Positions 1 to 6,390 of a stretch of DNA of 21,524 bases are shown here, piece by piece; the first letter of the stretch is position 1, and every line of letters begins with the position of its first letter. Source of the DNA: Bacteroidota bacterium (GTDB lineage: Bacteria; Bacteroidota; Bacteroidia; Chitinophagales; Chitinophagaceae); NCBI GenBank assembly GCA_023409975.1, contig JAEYQO010000098.1, positions 1-21,524 on the forward strand. The letters are read 5' to 3'. The translations under genes and the position numbers were made by a program. The notes under the pieces were generated by a model, which saw only the letters and a list, made by a program, of their open reading frames with translations, was not told the origin of the DNA and searched no databases.

Positions 1-95
1 CCCAGTTCCCTGCAAATGTCTGCAGCGCTCTTGCCTGCTTCGTACTCCTTCAACGCATGAACAATCTGCGTCTCTGTAAATCTTGATTTTCTCAT
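1..95 (-). CDS. IS3-family transposase OrfA, N-terminal fragment
   Basis: Reading the minus strand from the ATG at 95 gives MRKSRFTETQIVHALKEYE followed by AGKSAADICRELG. This is the recognisable N-terminus of the helix-turn-helix OrfA subunit of IS3-family transposases (IS407-like branch). OrfA binds the terminal repeats and is normally joined to the DDE-bearing OrfB by programmed -1 frameshifting. Only about 31 codons are inside the window, so whether the element is intact cannot be judged. The start is set by the ATG directly after the AT-rich hairpin leader. The family call is firm because of the conserved opening KSRFTETQI and the C-R-E-LG helix. Confidence 0.85.
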   Translation of the reverse strand, partial: MRKSRFTETQIVHALKEYEAGKSAADICREL

Positions 96-98
96 ATA

Positions 99-132
99 AC
101 AGTTTAAAATTAAAAGTCAATTTTTAAACTGT
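99..132. repeat. 11-bp perfect inverted repeat in the IS leader
   Basis: ACAGTTTAAAA at 99-109 is the exact reverse complement of 122-132, with a 12-base spacer. It lies between the IS end and the OrfA start codon, four bases from the ATG. It could form a hairpin that limits entry of outside transcripts into orfA, or be a transposase or repressor site. The structure is seen directly; its role is inference. Confidence 0.7.
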
Positions 133-154
133 CCTAATTTTAGGGGAGCTTACA

Positions 155-341
155 GTTAAATAACGGTTCAGGAATTACCAAGTTTGCAATTACACTATCT
201 AATGGATTTCCAATAGAATCAGTAAGCAAGATGCTGGGTCACAGAAACATCAGGATAACGCAGCATTATGCGAAAATCCTTGACACAAAAGTTAGTGATG
301 ATATGAGGTTGTTAAAACATAAGTTTAGTACTGTTGGCTAA
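155..341 (+). pseudogene. Tyrosine recombinase (integrase) C-terminal remnant
   Basis: The open frame that ends at the TAA 339-341 reads FAITLSNGFPIESVSKMLGH and then RNIRITQHYAKILDTKVSDD. This is the C-terminal catalytic end of a phage-type tyrosine recombinase of the kind common in Bacteroidota mobile elements. The LGH histidine, the downstream H and the nucleophile tyrosine (HYAK) are present. The family's second catalytic arginine (HTARHTFA box) is missing: the corresponding place reads GITKFAITL, shorter than normal, and the frame stops at 141-143 inside the IS. The rest of the gene has been lost, most simply through the IS insertion. It cannot be an active enzyme, but it marks an old mobile element here. 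Confidence 0.85.
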
Positions 342-342
342 A

Positions 343-364
343 TAATACGGGTTAATTTATTCAG
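343..364 (+). repeat. 22-bp imperfect direct repeat, copy 1 (left of fic)
   Basis: This copy begins TAATACGGGTTAATTTATTC, directly after the stop codon of the recombinase remnant. It matches 1644-1665 at 19 of 22 positions (mismatches at repeat positions 9, 16 and 21). The two copies bracket the Fic gene, one just after each reading frame. They could be attachment-site or target-site relics of a cassette insertion, or duplicated 3' sequence. Confidence 0.6.
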
Positions 365-391
365 TCTTTTTAGAAAGCATGTCAAGCAAAA

Positions 392-500
392 CACTAAATT
401 AGTTTTTTTGCATATGATTATTTCGAAAACTAAATTAGTGTACTGTCTTATTTTAGGTTTTAGCAAAAAACTAGAATAGCGACTATCTTTATTTTAGAAA
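392..500 (+). promoter_or_regulatory. Repeat-rich control region upstream of fic
   Basis: The 110 bases before the Fic start contain two repeat layers. First, CACTAAATTAGTTTT at 392-406 is matched by the inverse of 426-440 with one central mismatch, so the two sites face each other. The core CTAAATTAGT recurs directly with a 36-base period. Second, 426-457 and 467-497 form an imperfect direct repeat ending in CTTATTTTAG or CTTTATTTTAG. TATCTTTA at 484-491 matches 7 of 8 positions of the Bacteroidota -7 box TAnnTTTG, ten bases before the ATG. The arrangement resembles operator sites over a promoter. The Fic protein carries a C-terminal winged helix that might bind them, but that is inference. 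Confidence 0.45.
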
Positions 501-1637
501 ATGACGACAATGAAAAATTTCAAAGCAGGGAATTATATAAATCAAGGCTATTACAAAAGTTTTCAACCAACAGAAATAAATAGGCAATGGCAAATTGATG
601 ACATGAAAGTCCTTCAATTATTAAGCCAAGCAGACCGTGAACTGGGTAGGCTAGACATGTATTCGGAATATATACCGAATATAAGCTTGTTCATTAGCAT
701 GCATGTGGTAAAAGAAGCTACGCAATCAAGTAAGATCGAAGGTACACAAACCAATATGGAAGAAGCATTATTGGAAAGAGAAGACGTACCATTAGACAAA
801 CGAGACGATTGGGAAGAAGTTCAGAATTACATTAACGCCATGAATAGCGCTGTTGATCTACTCAACACGCTTCCATTTTCGTCTCGCTTAATTCGAGAAA
901 CTCACAAGATTTTAATGCAAGGCGTAAGAGGTGAGCATAAACAACCTGGAGATTTTAGGCAAAGTCAAAACTGGATAGGTGGCGCAACTATAAGCGATGC
1001 CAGTTTTATACCTCCAGTACATCACACAATCTCCGAACTAATGAGCGATCTGGAACAATTCGTACATAATGACAAGATATTCGTACCAGACCTAATAAAG
1101 ATTGCTTTAATACATTATCAATTTGAAACAATACATCCTTTTTTAGATGGGAATGGTCGAATAGGACGTTTAATGATTACATTATATCTGGTTGATAAAA
1201 AAATACTCAAAAGCCCAATTTTATATCTATCGGACTTCTTCGAAAAAAACAGAAGCCATTACTATGATAACCTTATGAAGGTCCGTGAAAAAAGTGATTT
1301 AGATCAATGGCTCAAATTTTTTCTAGTTGGTGTTATCCAAACTGCCCAAAAAGGCATTAGCACCTTTGATGGTATTTTACAGTTACAAAGGCGGGTTGAT
1401 TCTCAGGTCCAATCTATGGGAACTAGAGCAGGGAATGCACAAAGAGTCATAAGTTATCTATACCAACGTCCGATCATTAACGCTCATAAAGTCTCAGAAA
1501 CTGCAAATGTTTCAATGGCATCAGCGTATAAAATTATAAAAGATTTAGAGTCCTTTAACATTCTAAAAGAGATTACTGGTGGTCAACGAGACAGGATATA
1601 CGCTTTCGACCAATACCTGCAATTATTCAAGTGTTAG
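501..1637 (+). CDS. Fic family AMP-transferase with N-terminal inhibitory helix and C-terminal winged helix
   Basis: This is a Fic-domain protein of 378 residues. The enzymes transfer AMP from ATP to a hydroxyl of a target protein, often the Fic protein itself, in the cytoplasm. The catalytic motif HPFLDGNGRIGR (residues 212-223) matches HPFxxGNGRxxR in full, including the general-base His212. Residues 76-81 read SSKIEG, the class II inhibitory motif (S/T)xxxE(G/N), with Glu80 expected to block the ATP gamma-phosphate site. Residues about 10-100 fit the Fic_N region and about 305-370 fit a winged helix (AHKVSETANVSMASAYKIIK). It is thus a self-inhibited, stand-alone Fic with no separate antitoxin gene beside it. 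The region is visibly more AT-rich than the genes from 2627 on and lies beside a recombinase remnant, which points to horizontal transfer. The ATG at 510 is a possible alternative start. The target protein is unknown. Confidence 0.92.
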   Translation: MTTMKNFKAGNYINQGYYKSFQPTEINRQWQIDDMKVLQLLSQADRELGRLDMYSEYIPNISLFISMHVVKEATQSSKIEGTQTNMEEALLEREDVPLDKRDDWEEVQNYINAMNSAVDLLNTLPFSSRLIRETHKILMQGVRGEHKQPGDFRQSQNWIGGATISDASFIPPVHHTISELMSDLEQFVHNDKIFVPDLIKIALIHYQFETIHPFLDGNGRIGRLMITLYLVDKKILKSPILYLSDFFEKNRSHYYDNLMKVREKSDLDQWLKFFLVGVIQTAQKGISTFDGILQLQRRVDSQVQSMGTRAGNAQRVISYLYQRPIINAHKVSETANVSMASAYKIIKDLESFNILKEITGGQRDRIYAFDQYLQLFKC

Positions 1638-1643
1638 AATAGT

Positions 1644-1665
1644 TAATACGGCTTAATTAATTCTG
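1644..1665 (+). repeat. 22-bp imperfect direct repeat, copy 2 (right of fic)
   Basis: This copy begins TAATACGGCTTAATTAATTC, seven bases after the Fic stop codon, and matches 343-364 at 19 of 22 positions. The interval between the copies is 1301 bp and contains only the Fic gene and its control region. Confidence 0.6.
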
Positions 1666-1802
1666 CGGATCAGCTGCATTAAAATCCTCCGCTAGTTGCG
1701 TATGAATCATTGCTGTCCGGTAAAAATTGGAAGTTGATGATTTGGAAGTCTGAGAGCATTGATCTTATTGATTTGTGCTGGAATTTGTAAAAGGGAACCC
1801 CT

Positions 1803-1825
1803 ACCCATCAAAAAGGGAGATGGGT
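1803..1825. repeat. 7-bp hairpin ACCCATC/GATGGGT
   Basis: ACCCATC at 1803-1809 pairs with GATGGGT at 1819-1825 across a 9-base loop. No T-run follows on either strand, so it does not look like a terminator. It lies inside the gene-poor stretch. Confidence 0.45.
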
Positions 1826-1932
1826 TCTGGTGGGTAATGCAGCCTTTGAACCCTCAACCAAACGGGCCGTTGGCCATTAGCCTTTGGCCATTGGCTCGTT
1901 TTCTACCAGTACGCGACGAAAATCCAACGAAG

Positions 1933-1950
1933 TATTGTTTTCAAACAATA
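1933..1950. repeat. 8-bp perfect inverted repeat TATTGTTT-TC-AAACAATA
   Basis: The arms 1933-1940 and 1943-1950 are exact reverse complements around a 2-base centre. This is too tight for a stable RNA hairpin of full length but suits a dimeric DNA-binding protein. No gene start is close by. Confidence 0.5.
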
Positions 1951-1967
1951 GGGTTTACATGACACCA

Positions 1968-2066
1968 GTACGACATCAGTAAGACGTATGTACGACACCG
2001 TCCCCTCGTATTATGCCAGTTGGTTGGAACCTTCAAGGAAGGTACATGGGACCTACAAGGAAGGTA
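1968..2066 (+). repeat. Two sets of short direct repeats, both with a 22-base period
   Basis: GTACGACA occurs at 1968 and again at 1990. ACCTTCAAGGAAGGTA (2029-2044) recurs as ACCTACAAGGAAGGTA (2051-2066) with one difference. Both pairs are 22 bases apart, about two helical turns, and the second pair also has internal dyad symmetry (ACCTTC-AAG-GAAGGT). The regular spacing is seen directly; a function as protein-binding iterons is speculative. Confidence 0.4.
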
Positions 2067-2626
2067 GCAGGTACCTGGAAGGGCTTGGGCCCGTTCTGGG
2101 GTGTGGTTTGGCTGGTTTTTTGAGATTCGTAACAAAACCCCTGCTGTAACTTGGGCGAATCATTGAAACTGGGTCTGCGGTTCAGAGATATGACGGGTTT
2201 CCCCGGACAACAGTGAATAGTTTCCAAAAAAACACTTTTCAGCATTAAAACGTAGATGTATACAAACCAGGTAGGAGCTTGGAATTTATTCTCGCATGGG
2301 GATTTACTGTTCATCGAAGGGCCGCAACCGGTGAAGTGGTTACGGATGCATATTTCAAAGTGTTAATGATCGACTGTAAGAAGTATGGCAAGTTACCTGG
2401 AAGTGTTACCGATCTTCTGCCTCACATCTATGCTAGTTCGTGTATTGGACGGGGCCGTCGTGCTTGCCTAAGTACTACCCTGTGGTTGTTACAAACGTTC
2501 TTCCCTTGCACGAAGGCGGATTAATTCATCAATATATGCTCCTAATGCGAATCAATCAACGATGATCGCTGATGGGCATCATTGGCGGGTTTGAACACTT
2601 CCTTCATCTTTGTATTTTAGTAAGGT

Positions 2627-3667
2627 ATGTCAGGCTTTTCAACGAACTCCCTGCTTAAATGGCTGATCATCGTATCACTCAGTCTCTTCCTGTTGAAGGC
2701 GGGCGCCGTCCTGTTCATTCCCATGCTGTATGGTCTGCTGGTAGCTTTTGTCATGTATCCTTTCTGCGCCTGGGTGGAGCGCAGAGGGTTCTCCAGAAGC
2801 CTTGCCATTACGGTATCACTACTGATCGTGTTAAGTCTTTTCGCTGGTCTGCTCGGAATTCTGTTCTGGCAGGCAACGATTTTCCGACAGGATCTACCAG
2901 ATATTACCGCCAAGATCGTCCCCGCTCTTGCTGAGTTCAGAAACTGGGTGCAGGAACAGTTCTCTTTTACCTTGCAGATGCAGGACGAATGGCTCCAAAG
3001 GGTGGCCTACGACAGTGGAAATAAGGTGACTGGCCTTATCAATAGCGTTTTCAATGCTACCGTACAGACTCTGTTCATGCTGTTCATGATCCCGATTTTT
3101 ACCGCTCTGTTCCTGTATCACCGCCAAACCTTCGTGCGCTTCGTAGAAACGGTTTTCGGACCTGCTCACAAACAGAAGCTGCAGACGATCCTCACGCAGA
3201 TCGTCTACACCTACTCCGGATACATCAAAGGTATGGTGCTGGTATATCTCAGCGTCGGTGTACTCAATAGTGTGGGATTGCTGGCGCTGGGTATCCGTCA
3301 TGCTGTCCTGTTTGGAATGATTACAGCCATCATGACGATCATTCCTTATGTTGGCATTATCATCAGTGCCCTACTCCCCATATCAATCGCATTTGTCACA
3401 AAAGACAGTATCTGGTATCCCCTCGGAGTTATCGGGGTATTCGCCTTTGTACAATACCTGGAGGCGAATATTATTTTCCCCGCTGTAGTAGGTCGCCAGC
3501 TCAATGTGAGCACCTGGGCCACGCTTGTGGCTATTCTTGCAGGAGGAATCGTCTGGGGAGTTTCCGGGATGATCCTGTTTATCCCCTTCGTAGCTATTCT
3601 GAAAGTGGCTGCTGAACATGTCCCTGAGTGGAAGGCTCTATATGTCTTACTTAATCGTAATGATTAG
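2627..3667 (+). CDS. AI-2E family transporter (PerM/YhhT-type permease)
   Basis: This inner-membrane protein of 346 residues belongs to the AI-2E transporter family (PF01594). The family's usual length is about 330-380 residues, so the gene is complete. Hydrophobic segments lie near residues 8-30, 32-52, 61-84 and 147-170, with more from 200 to the end. The family's conserved C-terminal half is clear: IPYVG at 239-243 and FPAVVGRQLNVST from 284, followed by a glycine-rich membrane pair. Characterised members export autoinducer-2 or act in cation/proton exchange. The substrate here cannot be told, and the family name should not be taken as proof of AI-2 transport. CATCTTTG at 2605-2612 resembles a Bacteroidota -7 box, and TAAGG lies just before the ATG. 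No operon partner is evident. Confidence 0.88.
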   Translation: MSGFSTNSLLKWLIIVSLSLFLLKAGAVLFIPMLYGLLVAFVMYPFCAWVERRGFSRSLAITVSLLIVLSLFAGLLGILFWQATIFRQDLPDITAKIVPALAEFRNWVQEQFSFTLQMQDEWLQRVAYDSGNKVTGLINSVFNATVQTLFMLFMIPIFTALFLYHRQTFVRFVETVFGPAHKQKLQTILTQIVYTYSGYIKGMVLVYLSVGVLNSVGLLALGIRHAVLFGMITAIMTIIPYVGIIISALLPISIAFVTKDSIWYPLGVIGVFAFVQYLEANIIFPAVVGRQLNVSTWATLVAILAGGIVWGVSGMILFIPFVAILKVAAEHVPEWKALYVLLNRND

Positions 3668-3777
3668 AAATGTCATAATTGTCACAAAAGAGTCAGACGT
3701 CCACAGAACTTACTGATATACAGTGTTTTTTGGTGACATTTTGTATATTACCTCTTACTCATTACGCTAATGGAACT

Positions 3778-4752
3778 ATGAATAACAGGGGTACGACTAA
3801 GTTGTTACTCAGAAAACTGGCACAGGCCGAGGCATTTTTGGATCTGATCAACGACGGCTGTTTCATTCTCGACGAAGAATGGAAATTCGTCTACCTGAAC
3901 AAGGCCTTTGAACGTATCTGTAATTGCAGGAAATCCGATTTCATCGGGCGCAATTATTGGGAGATTTACCCAAAGGCCACTTCATTGAAGTTCTATACCT
4001 ACTACCACAAGGCAATGTTCGAACGGCAGAAGGTTCAGTTCATCGAATACGCCCCCTCCCTCGACAAATGGGTTTCCATACATGCATACCCTCTTGAGAA
4101 AGGACTGATCGTTTACTTTACTGACATTACAGAAGAGCGTAAGCTACAGGAGAAAATAGCTGTGAACGAGATGAACCTCCGGTCGCTCATGAATAACACC
4201 ACAGACCTGATCTGGTCGGTCGACCGGCAATACAGGATCATTTCAGCGAATAGTACCTTCCTCGGGTGGGCACGTAAGTTCACGGATATTGAGCTTTCAC
4301 AAGGAGATTACGTGTTGCATACCACCTTTGGTGAGGAGCGTATCGAACGCTGGAAGCGCTATTACGATGCCGTTTTCATGGGAAAGACCTTCACCATTAC
4401 CGAGGTATTTGAACACCAGGGAGATAACCGGTACTCAGAGGCACGTCTCAGCCCTATTTATGATCCTGAACGTGGAATCATCGGTGCGAGCTGTACCTCA
4501 AGAGATATCACAGAAGCACAGAAAGCATTCCTGATCATTCAGGAACAAAATGAGCGGCTGCGGGAAATCGCCTGGCGATTGTCGCACCAGGTACGCAGCC
4601 AGGTGGCCACCATCATGGGATTGACCCAGTTGTTCAATCCCGAAGAAGTCCACGATCCCACCAATTCTGTCGTTCTGAACGGGATCGATGAAACGGCTCG
4701 TGAGCTGGACAAGATCATCCGTCAGATCAATCAGCAGACGAGCGTTTTATAG
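3778..4752 (+). CDS. Double-PAS sensory protein with histidine-kinase-like dimerisation helix, no ATPase domain
   Basis: I choose the ATG at 3778 (324 residues). The frame stays open to a TTG at 3679, but those 33 residues are unlike a PAS protein start. Residues about 12-118 form a first PAS domain (FLDLINDGCFILDEEW, then the IGRNYWEIYP turn). Residues about 130-245 form a second (NNTTDLIWSVDRQYRIISAN to TSRDIT). The last 70 residues form a helical segment, IAWRLSHQVRSQVATIMGL, that resembles the phosphoacceptor helix of Bacteroidota HisKA kinases, with His270 in the H-box position. The usual E and P of H-E-V-R-x-P are both Q here. The protein stops after the helices, with no N, G1 or G2 boxes. 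It may therefore accept phosphate from another kinase or act purely as a dimerising sensor. The PAS ligand is unknown. Confidence 0.82.
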   Translation: MNNRGTTKLLLRKLAQAEAFLDLINDGCFILDEEWKFVYLNKAFERICNCRKSDFIGRNYWEIYPKATSLKFYTYYHKAMFERQKVQFIEYAPSLDKWVSIHAYPLEKGLIVYFTDITEERKLQEKIAVNEMNLRSLMNNTTDLIWSVDRQYRIISANSTFLGWARKFTDIELSQGDYVLHTTFGEERIERWKRYYDAVFMGKTFTITEVFEHQGDNRYSEARLSPIYDPERGIIGASCTSRDITEAQKAFLIIQEQNERLREIAWRLSHQVRSQVATIMGLTQLFNPEEVHDPTNSVVLNGIDETARELDKIIRQINQQTSVL

Positions 4753-4794
4753 CACCGTTACATACAAGTTTGAGTTTTAATTTGTTTCTTTGCC

Positions 4795-5400
4795 ATGCGT
4801 TTTATGGGCACCGGATTGGGTAAGGAAGCACTATTCAGGCAGTTGTTTGCAGCAGAATATCAGAAGCTGTGCCGCTATGCCTTCAGTTTTCTGCAGGATG
4901 AACAAACCTCCGAGGATGTCGTTCAGGAAACCTTTATTAAAATCTGGCAACAAAAGCAGGAACTAATCGGCGCTCAGGAAATCCGGTTCTATCTGATCAA
5001 TGCAGTCCGCAACAACTGCATCTCTTATTTGCGGAAGCGTAAAAACCAGCCTGTCCAGTTTACAGATTCCACTCCGGAACCCGAGCCCGAGCCAGTGATC
5101 ACCCGCGCTGCCCAAATGGAACTGTTAGACGAGCAACAGCGAAAGGTTGCCGAAGCTCTCGAACAATTACCACCAAAATGCAAGGAGATCTTCCTTCTGA
5201 TCAAATTACACGGGCTGAGCTATAAGGAGGCGGCAGCTAGTCTGGAACTTTCTGTTAAGACCATCGAGAATCAGATGGGTAAGGCTATCAAACTGCTGCG
5301 GGAATTTGCGCTTACGCCTTCGGTCTGGCTATATCTTTTCATATTCATCAGGCAATTATTGTCGAACATAGGGGTTTTCAGGCCCTCCAGCGTTTTCTAA
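4795..5400 (+). CDS. ECF RNA polymerase sigma factor, Bacteroidetes expansion family
   Basis: This sigma-70 family factor of 201 residues directs RNA polymerase to a small regulon under control of the FecR protein encoded next to it. Region 2 is at about residues 13-82 (LCRYAFSFLQDEQTSEDVVQ, ETFIKIWQ, YLRKRKN). Region 4 is at about 118-170 (LEQLPPKCKEIFLLIKLHGL, SYKEAAASLELSVKTIENQM). There is no region 1.1 or 3, as expected for ECF factors. The tail after region 4 is hydrophobic (SVWLYLFIFIRQLL), a feature I associate with many Bacteroidetes members and a possible membrane or anti-sigma contact. The ATG at 4804 is an alternative start. A box TTTCTTTG (4785-4792) ends two bases before the first ATG. 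It is the first gene of a tight operon with the next three. Confidence 0.93.
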   Translation: MRFMGTGLGKEALFRQLFAAEYQKLCRYAFSFLQDEQTSEDVVQETFIKIWQQKQELIGAQEIRFYLINAVRNNCISYLRKRKNQPVQFTDSTPEPEPEPVITRAAQMELLDEQQRKVAEALEQLPPKCKEIFLLIKLHGLSYKEAAASLELSVKTIENQMGKAIKLLREFALTPSVWLYLFIFIRQLLSNIGVFRPSSVF

Positions 5401-5406
5401 ACAGTG

Positions 5407-6390
5407 ATGACAGAGGCAGAAATTTATAACAGGATGGCAAAAGTGCTCAGCGGGGAAGCCTCGGCTGACGAGCTGGAGGCGTTCGATAGCTGGCTTGAAG
5501 CTGATCCTGCAAACAAAGCGACCTTCGTCAACCTGAAATCTGCCTGGATGCAGGCGGACACGCTCTTAGAGCAACCAAGGTTCGATACGGCTGCTGCCTG
5601 GATCAAAGTGAATGAGCAGCTATTGAAGGGCCCTGAAAAACCTGCGTCCCGTAGCATCCATCTTCCGGTTTGGAGTAAGGTTTTCCTTGCTGCTGCTGCC
5701 GTTCTGGTCATCGGGTTTATCGGATTCTGGAAGCTGTTTCAAACAGGAACTGTGGTCGTCGTTGCCTCAGATCAGCTAAATGAAATCGCACTACCCGACG
5801 GATCTGTGGTGATCCTGAAACCGGGCAGCACGCTTGAATATCCCAGAAGTTTCTCTGGCGAAAGCAGATCAGTAACTATGGAAGGGGAAGGCTTTTTTGA
5901 TGTCACCCGCAATCCGGATCTTCCCTTCATCATAGATGCAGGGGCAGCCAGTGTCAGGGTTTTGGGTACCAGTTTTAATGTAGAGAGCGACCAGGATTCT
6001 GTGGTCGTTACGGTGTCCACAGGAAGCGTACTGGTGAAATCAAATCAGGTGGAAGGACTTCAGATCACGCTGAAAGCCGGGGAACGAGCCAGCGCCGGCA
6101 ATAAAACACTTCAGAAAACATCGGCCCTCAATCAAAACCACTTGTACTGGAAAACCGGTCAGATGGAATTTCAGAATACGCCGCTGCAAACCGTTGTTGA
6201 TGAATTAAAAAGGTATGCTGATATTGACCTCCGTTTCAGTGATGCTGCCAGCAGGGATTTTCGCGGTCAGTTGGTGACGATTAGTTTCAAAGGACAAACC
6301 AATGAACAAATTCTGGAGGCCTTAGGCCGGATTACCAACGGCACAATCAGCCAGAAGGATAAACAATATATTTTAGGTCCCGGTCGATAA
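5407..6390 (+). CDS. FecR-type anti-sigma factor (FecR + DUF4974)
   Basis: This single-pass inner-membrane regulator (327 residues from the ATG at 5407; a GTG at 5404 would add one) is expected to hold the sigma factor encoded six bases upstream and to pass on a signal from the receptor encoded downstream. Residues about 1-75 are the cytoplasmic sigma-binding part (LEADPANKATFVNLKSAW). A membrane helix lies at about 91-111 (FLAAAAVLVIGFIGFWKLF). The periplasmic FecR domain follows at about 117-211 (LPDGSVVILKPGSTLEYP; VRVLGTSFNV). A C-terminal DUF4974 domain occupies about 252-324 (MEFQNTPLQTVVDELKRYAD), a fold related to STN. Length and domain order are normal for Bacteroidota FecR proteins. 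The gene overlaps the receptor start by one base (TAATG), so the two are probably translated together. Confidence 0.93.
   Translation: MTEAEIYNRMAKVLSGEASADELEAFDSWLEADPANKATFVNLKSAWMQADTLLEQPRFDTAAAWIKVNEQLLKGPEKPASRSIHLPVWSKVFLAAAAVLVIGFIGFWKLFQTGTVVVVASDQLNEIALPDGSVVILKPGSTLEYPRSFSGESRSVTMEGEGFFDVTRNPDLPFIIDAGAASVRVLGTSFNVESDQDSVVVTVSTGSVLVKSNQVEGLQITLKAGERASAGNKTLQKTSALNQNHLYWKTGQMEFQNTPLQTVVDELKRYADIDLRFSDAASRDFRGQLVTISFKGQTNEQILEALGRITNGTISQKDKQYILGPGR

Larger units (their letters stand above)
1..154 (-). mobile_element. IS3-family insertion sequence, left end (cut by window edge)
   Basis: The sequence shows the start of an IS3-type OrfA on the minus strand (1-95). It is followed outward by a leader and an end that, read on the minus strand from 154, begins TGTAAGCTCCCCTAAAATTA. 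IS3-family elements begin with TG and usually have imperfect terminal inverted repeats of 20-40 bp. I place the boundary at 154 because the plus strand there ends in CA and a different reading frame, that of a tyrosine recombinase, becomes readable just after it. The other end, OrfB and the target duplication lie outside the window, so the exact boundary is an inference good to a few bases. Confidence 0.75.
1708..2215. mobile_element. Possible decayed IS or MITE bounded by imperfect inverted ends
   Basis: CATTGCTGTCCGGTAAAAA at 1708-1726 faces CACTGTTGTCCGGGGAAAC, the reverse complement of 2197-2215. They agree at 15 of 19 positions and share the run TGTCCGG. Paired ends with this look are typical of transposable elements, and a 508-bp body without a transposase would fit a MITE or a deletion derivative. 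I see no clear target-site duplication, and the ends are imperfect, so this stays a hypothesis. Confidence 0.35.
1666..2626. other. Gene-poor stretch of about 960 bp with degenerate repeats
   Basis: I find no convincing gene here. The open frames at 1759-1962, 2033-2314 (minus) and 2279-2524 are short, resemble no family I know and have runs of residues typical of read-through junk. The stretch instead contains several hairpins and short direct repeats, listed separately, and a pair of facing ends at 1708 and 2197. Base composition is more balanced than in the Fic region. The simplest reading is a decayed insertion or a non-autonomous element followed by the upstream region of the permease gene at 2627. 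A non-coding RNA cannot be excluded from sequence alone. Confidence 0.5.

Noticed and set aside
2279..2524. Small open frames at 1759-1962, 2033-2314 (minus) and 2279-2524
   Set aside because: They have no recognisable domain, overlap one another on both strands, and 2279 begins with TTG. The repeats that cross them suggest non-coding DNA.
3679..3777. Longer N-terminus for the PAS protein from a TTG at 3679
   Set aside because: The additional 33 residues do not resemble a PAS start or a signal peptide, whereas the ATG at 3778 begins directly before the conserved helix.
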